NCBI GenBank assembly: GCA_012799315.1
Contig: JAAZLM010000139.1
Span: 1-18,140, forward strand
DNA length: 18,140 nucleotides
DNA from: Clostridiales bacterium
GTDB lineage: Bacteria > Bacillota > Clostridia > Oscillospirales > Ruminococcaceae
Direction: 5' to 3'
Numbering within the stretch: position 1 is the first letter of the stretch; each line of letters starts with the position of its first letter. A program made the position numbers and the translations under genes. The notes under the pieces were generated by a model. That model had not been told where the DNA came from. It saw nothing but the letters and a program-made list of their open reading frames with translations, and did not search any database. This document shows positions 1-6,671 of this stretch, in pieces.

Positions 1-31
1 ACCTTGAGTCTGAGAAGTTTATTTTTTTCAT
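1..31 (-). CDS. 5' end of an unidentified gene running off the left edge
   Basis: On the minus strand an ATG at 31-29 opens a frame reading MKKINFSDSR and stays open to the window edge. A purine-rich AAAGGA lies at 48-43, about 11 bases upstream, which is a slightly long but usable spacing for a ribosome binding site. The preceding minus-strand gene ends at 324 and has its own terminator at 280-301, so a new transcription unit starting here is plausible. Only ten residues are visible, so no function can be given. It could be a chance ATG. Confidence 0.35.
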   Translation of the reverse strand, partial: MKKINFSDSR

Positions 32-279
32 TTTGCGTTCTTTCCTTTCAGAAAATACTTGTAGCTTTTTATACTAAATTTTCACCACTCTAAAAGTAGT
101 TTTAACAGCTTTTACTGTTTTATGCTATGATAATTTAAATTTTAGTGATATTTATTTTTAACTGGTGAATGCATCGGCAAGACTGATATTTTAGCAGAGC
201 AGAATATAATCTCTCCAATATTTAGTTATTATTATTTTGGACTGTTTTACGATTTTTATACTTAAAAACGCACAAAAAA
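32..279. other. AT-rich intergenic stretch
   Basis: About 250 bases with no convincing gene in either orientation. It probably carries the promoter of the minus-strand gene at the left edge, but no single promoter stands out there. One plus-strand promoter-like pair occurs at 102-131 (TTAACA, 18-base spacer, TATGAT preceded by TGC) with no gene behind it. No repeat or structured RNA was recognised. Confidence 0.5.
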
Positions 280-301
280 CCCCATGCTAATTAGCATGGG
301 G
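280..301 (-). terminator. Rho-independent terminator of the NYN-LOTUS gene
   Basis: A perfect inverted repeat with arms CCCCATGCTAA and TTAGCATGGGG lies 22 bases past the stop codon of the minus-strand gene. On the minus strand it is followed directly by six T residues (AAAAAA at 274-279 of the plus strand). There is no T-run in the plus direction, so it is one-directional. Confidence 0.85.
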
Positions 302-323
302 CAGAGAAAAAGCCTAAATACTA

Positions 324-1091
324 TTATATTTTTGACTCTTTGCGTTTAATGTATATTAGATTTATATTTAAATTGTTCCTTCTCACTGATTTAACATCGA
401 AGCAATTTAATGAGCTAATGAATGGTGTAAGCTTTACAAATCCATAGTTTCTAACGTCGAAATCGGGGAATCGCTTAATGAGAGTATTCCCGATATCGCT
501 TAGCGGACTCCAGCCATCATCGTCGGATGTTTCATCAACTATTGACAGGATAGCCTCCTTAACAATTTCACGTGGTGTCACAACTGCGTCAAGAGGGGTT
601 GTCCCGTTAGTATTCGCACCCACAGATCCTTCCTGCTCATTGCCATTGAAGATAAGGCTCTTTGCGAGCACCTCAAGATACTTGAATTTATTGCAAGCGG
701 TGATGAATGGCGTCGGTGTCTTTCTTTCGCCCATTCCAACTACATACATACCGGACTCACGCAATCGTGAAGCTAGTCTTGTAAAATCGCTATCACTTGA
801 TACAATGCAAAATCCTTCAACATTACCCGAATATAAGATGTCCATTGCATCGATAATCATAGCCGAGTCGGTGGCATTCTTACCGGTGGTATATCCGTAT
901 TGCTGGATTGGAGTTATCGAATGGTTTAGGAGAATACTCTTCCACGAGCTAAGTGATGGTTTAGTCCAGTCACCATAAATTCTCTTATATGTTATTACAC
1001 CATCATTTGACAACTCATCAAATATGAATCTAATATACTTGTCGGATACGTTGTCTGCATCAATTAGCACAGCAAAACGTCTGTCGTTCAT
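324..1091 (-). CDS. NYN-domain (LabA-like PIN) nuclease with C-terminal OST-HTH/LOTUS domain
   Basis: Predicted cytoplasmic 255-residue RNA-acting protein. Residues ~5-140 form a NYN/PIN-like nuclease domain: LIDADN gives D11 and D13, GKNATDS gives D75, and SSDSDF gives D100 and D102, the acidic set expected for metal-dependent RNA cleavage in this family. Residues ~165-245 look like an OST-HTH/LOTUS RNA-binding domain (GWSPLSDIGNTLIKRFPDF and following). This two-domain order is common in bacteria, but its cellular role is mostly unknown. The start at 1091 is chosen because AGGAGG lies at 1105-1100, 8 bases upstream. A longer in-frame start at 1127 would place that motif inside the coding region. 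The gene is single, with its own promoter and terminator, divergent from dpaAB. The domain call is confident; the substrate is unknown. Confidence 0.88.
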   Translation of the reverse strand: MNDRRFAVLIDADNVSDKYIRFIFDELSNDGVITYKRIYGDWTKPSLSSWKSILLNHSITPIQQYGYTTGKNATDSAMIIDAMDILYSGNVEGFCIVSSDSDFTRLASRLRESGMYVVGMGERKTPTPFITACNKFKYLEVLAKSLIFNGNEQEGSVGANTNGTTPLDAVVTPREIVKEAILSIVDETSDDDGWSPLSDIGNTLIKRFPDFDVRNYGFVKLTPFISSLNCFDVKSVRRNNLNINLIYIKRKESKI

Positions 1092-1229
1092 AACTTTGGC
1101 CTCCTGTATTATAATCGTAAACACCAAGAAGATTGATTTGAAATTGGCATTTAAACTTAATTTTAACGGTAGAATTCATATAACACGGATAGATTATTAG
1201 TTTAACATATAAGCATTATATTCATTTAC

Positions 1230-1258
1230 ACTATAACATAAAAATGCACTAATTGCAA
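1230..1258 (-). promoter_or_regulatory. Candidate sigma-A promoter of the NYN-LOTUS gene
   Basis: On the minus strand TTGCAA (1258-1253) is followed by a 17-base spacer and TATAGT (1235-1230), matching the sigma-A consensus at 4/6 and 5/6 positions. The region is AT-rich, so a chance match is possible. Confidence 0.45.
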
Positions 1259-1340
1259 TAACAAAGATTGCAGTCACTTCAATAGCAGTGATTAGATGGA
1301 TGTAGTCGGTCTAAAATAAAAAGTTCGTTATATATTATGC

Positions 1341-1368
1341 ACTATAAAATACATAGTATCATATGATA
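1341..1368 (+). promoter_or_regulatory. Candidate sigma-K promoter of dpaAB
   Basis: CATATGATA at 1360-1368 fits the mother-cell sigma-K -10 consensus CATANNNTA exactly, and an AC dinucleotide at 1341-1342 lies 17 bases upstream, where the short sigma-K -35 element is expected. Dipicolinate synthase is a known sigma-K target in Bacillus, which supports the reading. TATAAT at 1367-1372 could alternatively be a sigma-A -10, but no -35 hexamer is visible at the right distance. Confidence 0.5.
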
Positions 1369-1419
1369 TAATACCATTTATTTCTATTTGGGATCGATAA
1401 TTATATGGAGGTAATACCA

Positions 1420-2304
1420 TTGCCTAATAAAAAAGAAAAAACATTTTTAGTCGCTGGTGGGGACTTGCGGCAAATATATCTAGCCAACTGCCTTGCGGCT
1501 AAGTATAAGGTATATGCTGTCGGCTTTTCGAGGAATCTGATGAGGTCGGGCGATGTTATTTTACTTGATAGCAAGCTAAAGCTTGATGTACGAGTGGATT
1601 ACATCGTTTTGCCAATACCTGCAACGACGGACGGCACAACCGTTCATGCACCGTATTCGGGCGGCGCAATAAACTTAAAAGGTATTCTATATATGTTGAA
1701 AAGGGGCGGAACGGTCTTTGCGGGGAAAGCAACGGATGAACTCAAAAAACTATGCCAGCAGAACGAACAAACTTTAATTGATTATCTTAGTCGTGAGGAA
1801 TTGTCGGTGCTCAATGCAGTCCCAACTGCTGAGGGCGCCATTCAGATAATGATGGAAGAAATGGCGACAACTATATTCGGGCAAGATGTCCTTGTCGTCG
1901 GTCACGGCAGAATAGCTAAAGTTCTAATGCGATACTTAACGGCATTCGGTGCAAGTGTCGACGTTACAGCCCGCAAATATTCAGATCTAGCATGGGCTGA
2001 TATCAATGGATGCACGGGCATTCACCTATCGAAAATTAATCCGTACTTATCAAAATATGATGTAGTGATAAACACTGTGCCAGCGATGCTATTTGATGAA
2101 GGCAGGCTATCCGCACTTAAGAGGGATTGCCTTGTCATTGATCTAGCTTCAAAGCCCGGCGGTGTCGATTTTGATATGGCGAAGAATATGGGCATAAATA
2201 CGATTTGGGCACTATCACTCCCGGGGAAGATAGCCCCTATTACCTCCGGTAAGATAATATGCGATACAATCCTTAACATCATGGACGAAAGGGGTGAAAG
2301 TTGA
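1420..2304 (+). CDS. dpaA: Dipicolinate synthase subunit A
   Basis: Subunit A (SpoVFA) of the enzyme that converts a dihydrodipicolinate-pathway intermediate to dipicolinic acid in the mother cell; this acid is the main small molecule of the spore core. The 294-residue length is close to the Bacillus protein. It begins with a conserved FLVAGGDLRQIYLAN segment, and a Rossmann nucleotide-binding loop, GHGRIA, lies at residues 161-166, preceded by VPTAEGAIQ typical of the family. The start is taken as TTG at 1420: the strong GGAGGT at 1407-1412 lies 7 bases before it, whereas the in-frame ATG at 1405 overlaps that ribosome binding site and cannot use it. The gene overlaps dpaB by one base (TGATG), so the two are translationally coupled. 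It marks the organism as a likely endospore former. Confidence 0.93.
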   Translation: MPNKKEKTFLVAGGDLRQIYLANCLAAKYKVYAVGFSRNLMRSGDVILLDSKLKLDVRVDYIVLPIPATTDGTTVHAPYSGGAINLKGILYMLKRGGTVFAGKATDELKKLCQQNEQTLIDYLSREELSVLNAVPTAEGAIQIMMEEMATTIFGQDVLVVGHGRIAKVLMRYLTAFGASVDVTARKYSDLAWADINGCTGIHLSKINPYLSKYDVVINTVPAMLFDEGRLSALKRDCLVIDLASKPGGVDFDMAKNMGINTIWALSLPGKIAPITSGKIICDTILNIMDERGES

Positions 2305-2888
2305 TGTATGATAAACTGGAGGGGAAAAGGGTAGGCTTTGTAGTTTGCGGTTCATTCTGCACATTTGCGCCCGCATTCGAACAAATGAAGAAGCTAGTTG
2401 CTATCGGATGCGATGTGACGCCGATCATGTCTTTTAACGCAAGCTCTATCGATACAAGATTCGGCAAAGCTAGAGCGCATATTGATATGCTAGAGGGCAT
2501 CACAGGTAAGGAAGTAATACGCACAATTGTTGATGCTGAGCCAATCGGGCCTAAAGGACTACTTGATATTGTAGTAGTAGCACCATGTACGGGCAATACG
2601 CTTGCGAAACTTGCGACCGGGATAGTTGATACACCGGCGACAATGGCAGTAAAATCACATATACGGAATTTGCGGCCTGTTGTTATTGCAATAGCAACTA
2701 ATGATGCGCTATCGGGTGCTGCAAAGAATATCGGAATACTGCAGAACTATAAACACTATTTCTTTGTACCTATGGCTCAGGACGATTATGAGAATAAGCC
2801 GAATTCAATGATAGCATTGTTCGATTTGATTCCAGATACAGCACAAGCAGCGTTTGAAGGTAGGCAACTCCAACCATTAATTAGATGA
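2304..2888 (+). CDS. dpaB: Dipicolinate synthase subunit B
   Basis: Subunit B (SpoVFB), a flavoprotein-fold partner of DpaA, 194 residues and near the usual length. The Rossmann-like N-terminus (GKRVGFVVCGSFCTF) and the central VVVAPCTGNTLAKLATGI segment are characteristic of this family and of related UbiX/Dfp-type flavoproteins. Adjacency to dpaA makes the SpoVFB assignment firm. The ATG at 2304 overlaps the dpaA stop codon and has AGGGGTG at 2290-2296. A TTG one codon earlier (2301) is a less likely start. No convincing intrinsic terminator follows; only a weak AT-only inverted repeat is present at 2925-2940. The asd and dapG genes that adjoin spoVF in Bacillus are not next to it here. Confidence 0.93.
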   Translation: MYDKLEGKRVGFVVCGSFCTFAPAFEQMKKLVAIGCDVTPIMSFNASSIDTRFGKARAHIDMLEGITGKEVIRTIVDAEPIGPKGLLDIVVVAPCTGNTLAKLATGIVDTPATMAVKSHIRNLRPVVIAIATNDALSGAAKNIGILQNYKHYFFVPMAQDDYENKPNSMIALFDLIPDTAQAAFEGRQLQPLIR

Positions 2889-3002
2889 TAGATTTAACAG
2901 TAGACAATTATTTTATTAACCTTGAATTCACCTTTGAATTAGCTTAATATATTACAATGAGATAGAAGGCGGTTGTTAAGTCAATTGCCGGCATGATGAT
3001 AT

Positions 3003-3027
3003 TTGTTTAACAATGTTAGTTGTTAAC
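3003..3027. promoter_or_regulatory. Inverted repeats upstream of the ROK regulator, possible operator
   Basis: TTGTTTAACAA at 3003-3013 is an 11-base near-palindrome, and its TTAACA (3007-3012) also pairs with TGTTAA at 3021-3026 across 8 bases. The site lies 35-60 bases before the start codon of a ROK-family repressor. Known ROK operators (for example those of XylR) are AT-rich TTTGTT/AACAAA-type dyads, so autoregulation is plausible. The promoter itself is not clear. Confidence 0.35.
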
Positions 3028-3062
3028 AGTTTAGCAGCAATTCTACAAGAAAGGTGTCAGAA

Positions 3063-4265
3063 ATGAAACAACAAGGAATAAGCAAACTCGATTTAAAACG
3101 ACAAAATCGTATGCAGATATTAAAGTTATTAAAGCAACAAGGACCGACATCTAGGATTGACATAGCCACGACACTGGAGTTAACTAGGGCAGCAGTTACA
3201 ATAATTATAAATGAGATGATTGAGCAGGGGATCGTCAATGAGATTGGCGAGCAGAAGAACCCTAATAAAAAACCAACAAGAGGACGTAAAAAAATCCTTG
3301 TTGATATTAACCATAACTACAAATTCGCAATGGGAATCATGGCGGATAATGAGCAGGTTAGTATTGGACTGACTACGCTTGAGGGTGCTGTTCTAGATAA
3401 GCGTAGTTTATTTTTTAATGATGATACTACTTTTAATCAGATCATCGACTTTATGCGTGATGGCATGGAAGAAATCAAGGATTATAACTGTTTAGACGAG
3501 AGCCGGATTCTAGGTATCGGCTTTACAGTAACAAGTGATGCTTGCGATAGATTAATGCTTAACATTGATAGTGAGGGATTTTTCGATTATTCCATTATTA
3601 AGAATGAATTCGATAAATTCACTTCACTACCGATCCTATTCGATAATGCGATTAGCACTTTAGCATCGGCTAATATCGACTTCAATAAAGAAAAATCAAT
3701 GATTCCACACAATGCAGTCATGCTCTATTATGGCAACTCACTCTACTTGGCAATTATTCAAGGAAATGATCCGTTAAGAGTGCCCGACAGGGATATAAAT
3801 TTGATTGAGAAGATTAGAATTGGTGGCGATGGTGCCACAGCAAAGGATCTCATCACACCGAATGCGATAGTTGCAAGAATTAGGGAGGTATATTCCGATA
3901 CGAATACGCCGATCCTATACGAAAGCACTATTGGCAATGTTGCCGATGTTAAGATAGAGGATATTTGCATATCATATGACCGTGGAGAAGCGGCTGTATT
4001 ACAGGTAGTCGATGAAATCTGCGAAGATATGCTAACCCTAATTAACAATATTATGTGCATTGTTAACCCCGATAAGATAATAATTCACGGCATGGTGGGC
4101 GAATATAAATATCTATATGATTTACTACTAAAAAGCCTAGATAAACATGATAAGTTGAAAGATAGGATAATTCACAGTTGCGTTGGTAAAAACCTTGAAT
4201 TCCTTTCTGGATGCTCACTTGCTATTAGGGAGCTGTTTTTCACACGTGGCGGATTCGACATCTAA
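3063..4265 (+). CDS. ROK-family (NagC/XylR-type) transcriptional regulator
   Basis: A 400-residue DNA-binding regulator. Residues ~10-70 form a winged helix-turn-helix (NRMQILKLLKQQGPTSRIDIA, then LTRAAVTIIINEMIEQGIV) with the ROK-typical basic linker GRKKILVDIN. The remainder follows the ROK sugar-kinase fold but is degenerate. The cysteine-rich zinc motif (CxCGxxGCxE) and the preceding GH pair are absent, and the glycine-rich loop is replaced by YYGNSLYLAIIQGN. The ATG at 3063 is chosen because AGAAAGG (3048-3054) lies about 8 bases before it; the GTG at 3054 overlaps that site. It faces the aldolase-rhamnulokinase operon across a shared terminator, so it may control that operon, but its ligand cannot be told from sequence. 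Confidence 0.87.
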   Translation: MKQQGISKLDLKRQNRMQILKLLKQQGPTSRIDIATTLELTRAAVTIIINEMIEQGIVNEIGEQKNPNKKPTRGRKKILVDINHNYKFAMGIMADNEQVSIGLTTLEGAVLDKRSLFFNDDTTFNQIIDFMRDGMEEIKDYNCLDESRILGIGFTVTSDACDRLMLNIDSEGFFDYSIIKNEFDKFTSLPILFDNAISTLASANIDFNKEKSMIPHNAVMLYYGNSLYLAIIQGNDPLRVPDRDINLIEKIRIGGDGATAKDLITPNAIVARIREVYSDTNTPILYESTIGNVADVKIEDICISYDRGEAAVLQVVDEICEDMLTLINNIMCIVNPDKIIIHGMVGEYKYLYDLLLKSLDKHDKLKDRIIHSCVGKNLEFLSGCSLAIRELFFTRGGFDI

Positions 4266-4285
4266 ATTCCATAGTTGATATAAAG

Positions 4286-4319
4286 AAAGGCAGATACGAT
4301 AATTGTCGTATCTGCCTTT
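4286..4319. terminator. Bidirectional terminator between the ROK regulator and rhaB
   Basis: Two perfect 14-base arms (AAAGGCAGATACGA and TCGTATCTGCCTTT) enclose a 6-base loop. T residues end the stem on both strands, so it can stop both convergent transcription units. It starts 20 bases after the ROK stop codon and ends 4 bases before the rhaB stop codon. Confidence 0.88.
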
Positions 4320-4323
4320 TCTA

Positions 4324-5796
4324 TTATGAGTTGATAACGGAAATATATTCGTCAAATGCCCTTTCCCAATCGAGGGAATCCTGAGGTATGAATGTCTTGA
4401 CATTCTCATTATCCCTAATCATTTGTCTTGCTTGACTCTTGTCGCTAATTTCTCCAAGTGCTATCAGTGCAGTGGAGATATTTCCGATAGCCGTCGCCTC
4501 AATGGGTCCAGCCACAACTTTAATCCTGCAAGCATCGGCGGCTAATTGGCATAGAAATTCGTCCTTAGTCCCTCCGCCAATAATATGTATCGCATCATAT
4601 TTTTTTGACGTCACATTCGAGATTTGCATTAGCGAATTTGCATATTCAAGAGCAATACTCTCATATATGCAGCGCATCACTTCGCCAATCGTTGTCGGTA
4701 TCGGCTGATTCGTATCCTTGCAAAATTCCCGAATACGTGATGGGAGATCGCCCGGCGATTCGAAGCTTTCATGATTTGGGTTGATGAAACACTTAAACGG
4801 CTGTGCCTCTAGAGCGAGTTGTTCCAGTTCGGCATAGCTTAAATCGCTACCCTCTCTTTTAAATTGCCTCCTTGACTCCTGAATCAACCATAAGCCCATA
4901 ATATTTTTTAAAAAGGTAGTTTCCTTATCTATACCGCCCTCATTCGTCAGGTTGTATTGATAGCTTTTATCATTGATAAAAGGTGTCTTACTAAGTGTGC
5001 CGAATAGCGACCATGTACCGCAGCTAACATAGATAAAATCATCATCTTTAGCTGGCACAGCAGCAATTGCGGATGCGGTATCATGGCAACCAACAGCAAT
5101 TACGGGCACTTGCGGAATTTTAAGTTCATCGCATATGTCCTTACTTAGAAGACCGTAACTCTCACCACTGTGAATTATGGGCGGGAATATATTTTTATTA
5201 ATGCCAATTAGATCGATTAAATCCCAATTCCAATCATGGGTATCGGGATTAATCAGCCCTGTCGTCGTTGCCTCAGTATATTCACTTCTTATTGCTCCCG
5301 TCAACATATATGCAAAAAGATCCGGCACCATTAATAGGGACTTTGCACTACTTAGGAATTCGTTGCGGTTCAATTTCAGCGAATATAGTTGGAATATCGT
5401 ATTGATTCGCATAATTTGAATGCCCGATTGCATATATAACTGCTTTTTATCAATTAATTCAAATAGCTTTTCAGGTATGCCAACTGTGCGCTCATCACGG
5501 TAATGTACGGGCAGTTCGAGCAAATTCCCATCGGATCCAATTAAGCCGAAATCCACTCCCCATGTATCGATGCTGATCGCATCAAATCCGCCATGATCCC
5601 TTGCAATTTTCATTGCCGCCTTAATTTCACTAAATAAGCGATCAAAATCCCAATGAAGTGTTGAACCAATAGTAATTGGTTCATTAGCGAAACGGTGGAT
5701 CTCATTCAGGGAGATTCTGCCATGTTCAACCTGTCCGAGCATCGCCCTACCGCTGGAAGCACCAAGATCAAAGGCGAGAACACGTTTAGCCAACAT
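4324..5796 (-). CDS. rhaB: Rhamnulokinase (FGGY family)
   Basis: Phosphorylates L-rhamnulose to L-rhamnulose 1-phosphate with ATP in the cytoplasm. Its 490 residues match the usual length (about 489 in E. coli). FGGY-kinase elements are in order: DLGASSGR at 10-17, GCHDTASAIAAVPA with the likely catalytic base D239, the nucleotide-binding segment VSCGTWSLFGTL at ~257-268, and GGGTKDEF near 407. The GCHDTASA block is typical of RhaB rather than xylulokinase or glycerol kinase. The start codon at 5796 is 8 bases after the aldolase stop, and its AGTAGGTGA ribosome binding site overlaps that stop, so the two genes are in one operon. A kinase for fuculose or another deoxyketose is the main alternative. 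Confidence 0.9.
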   Translation of the reverse strand: MLAKRVLAFDLGASSGRAMLGQVEHGRISLNEIHRFANEPITIGSTLHWDFDRLFSEIKAAMKIARDHGGFDAISIDTWGVDFGLIGSDGNLLELPVHYRDERTVGIPEKLFELIDKKQLYMQSGIQIMRINTIFQLYSLKLNRNEFLSSAKSLLMVPDLFAYMLTGAIRSEYTEATTTGLINPDTHDWNWDLIDLIGINKNIFPPIIHSGESYGLLSKDICDELKIPQVPVIAVGCHDTASAIAAVPAKDDDFIYVSCGTWSLFGTLSKTPFINDKSYQYNLTNEGGIDKETTFLKNIMGLWLIQESRRQFKREGSDLSYAELEQLALEAQPFKCFINPNHESFESPGDLPSRIREFCKDTNQPIPTTIGEVMRCIYESIALEYANSLMQISNVTSKKYDAIHIIGGGTKDEFLCQLAADACRIKVVAGPIEATAIGNISTALIALGEISDKSQARQMIRDNENVKTFIPQDSLDWERAFDEYISVINS

Positions 5797-5804
5797 AAAT
5801 TCAC

Positions 5805-6485
5805 CTACTTACTATATTTCTTATATCCGGGGTGTTTGCCTGGGACATTAAATACCTTGCGGATATCAATGCAAGCATCGATCTGATCTTTCGACAGCTC
5901 AACCGCTCCCCCTAATTGATGTGCTACAAGACTCACTTTAGCGAAATGCTCAAGTGTTTCCATCTTATAATATGCAGTTGTTAAATCAACTCCCATAGAA
6001 ATAGCACCGTGATTTTCAAGTAAAATGCAATCATGATCTTGTAAGAATGGCACGAGTGATTCAGGTACTTCATTTGTTGATGGTGTACCATAAGGTGCAA
6101 TTGGCACCGACCCAAGGAAGATGATAGCCTCCGGCATTGTGTATTGATCTAGCGGGATGTGCGCAACTGCAAAACCGGTAGCAGTCGGAGGATGCGCATG
6201 GACAACTGCGGTCAAGTCCGGGCGCTCTTTATAGCAACGAATATGCATTTTCACTTCGGAAGAAGGCTTATATTTATCGTTTGGTTCGATAGCTTCACCT
6301 TTTGAATTAACTTTTATAATCATCTCCGGCTTTAGGATTGCCTTACTCACTCCGGTCGGCGTCGATAGAAAAGTATCTTCATCAAGTTTCACACTAATAT
6401 TACCGTCATTCGCTGCGACGAAGCCAAGCTGCCATAGCTTATGCCCCACATCGCAAATTTGCTCCTTATATTGTTGTTCAGTCAT
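5805..6485 (-). CDS. Class II aldolase, FucA-like (deoxyketose 1-phosphate aldolase)
   Basis: A zinc-dependent class II aldolase of 226 residues that would split a ketose 1-phosphate into dihydroxyacetone phosphate and lactaldehyde. GNIS at 28-31 binds phosphate, E77 (SSE) is the likely catalytic acid/base, and the zinc ligands are H96 and H98 (HAHPP) and H159 (ENHG). Length and spacing follow L-fuculose-phosphate aldolase (about 215 residues) rather than E. coli RhaD (about 274). Being first in an operon with a rhamnulokinase, it probably acts on L-rhamnulose 1-phosphate, perhaps also on the fuculose compound. AGGCAGGA lies 8 bases before the ATG. No isomerase or lactaldehyde reductase gene is in the window. 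Confidence 0.87.
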   Translation of the reverse strand: MTEQQYKEQICDVGHKLWQLGFVAANDGNISVKLDEDTFLSTPTGVSKAILKPEMIIKVNSKGEAIEPNDKYKPSSEVKMHIRCYKERPDLTAVVHAHPPTATGFAVAHIPLDQYTMPEAIIFLGSVPIAPYGTPSTNEVPESLVPFLQDHDCILLENHGAISMGVDLTTAYYKMETLEHFAKVSLVAHQLGGAVELSKDQIDACIDIRKVFNVPGKHPGYKKYSK

Positions 6486-6532
6486 TTTAATTTTCCTGCC
6501 TTTCGTTAGATAGATATATTACTAGCAAGTTT

Positions 6533-6561
6533 ATTATACGACAGTTAGGGGTATTTGTCCA
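6533..6561 (-). promoter_or_regulatory. Sigma-A promoter of the aldolase-rhaB operon
   Basis: On the minus strand TGGACA (6561-6556), a 17-base spacer and a perfect TATAAT (6538-6533). Transcription would start about 40 bases before the aldolase ATG. It is the only good match in the divergent gap and has ideal spacing. Confidence 0.75.
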
Positions 6562-6600
6562 CAACTAAACTTTGAAACCCAAGATTAAAAACAGTGAATA

Positions 6601-6629
6601 TTGATTTTCGCATTAGCAAATGCTATAAT
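6601..6629 (+). promoter_or_regulatory. Extended -10 sigma-A promoter of the CapD-like gene
   Basis: TTGATT (6601-6606), a 17-base spacer, and TATAAT (6624-6629) preceded by TGC, an extended -10. The predicted leader is about 36 bases. It is back to back with the aldolase promoter 40 bases away. Confidence 0.75.
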
Positions 6630-6671
6630 TCTGATGAACGGACATATTGAAGAAAAAAAGAGGGATAACAT

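Larger units (their letters stand above)
1092..1419. other. Divergent intergenic region between the NYN-LOTUS gene and dpaA
   Basis: About 330 AT-rich bases with no gene. It holds a sigma-A-like promoter for the minus-strand NYN gene (1230-1258) and a sigma-K-like promoter for dpaA (1341-1368). The leader of the NYN gene would be about 130 bases, long enough for regulation, but no recognisable riboswitch or hairpin was found in it. Confidence 0.5.

Noticed and set aside
478..978. Plus-strand open frame of 166 codons
   Set aside because: It is antisense to the NYN-LOTUS gene, has no ribosome binding site, and its product has no recognisable domain.
1257..1304. Repeated TTGCA and CAGTGATT/AGTCACT words in the NYN-dpaA gap as a structured element
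   Set aside because: The matches are short and imperfect, and no stable fold results.
2925..2940. AATTCA/TGAATT hairpin after dpaB as a terminator
   Set aside because: The stem is only six AT-rich pairs and no T-run follows.
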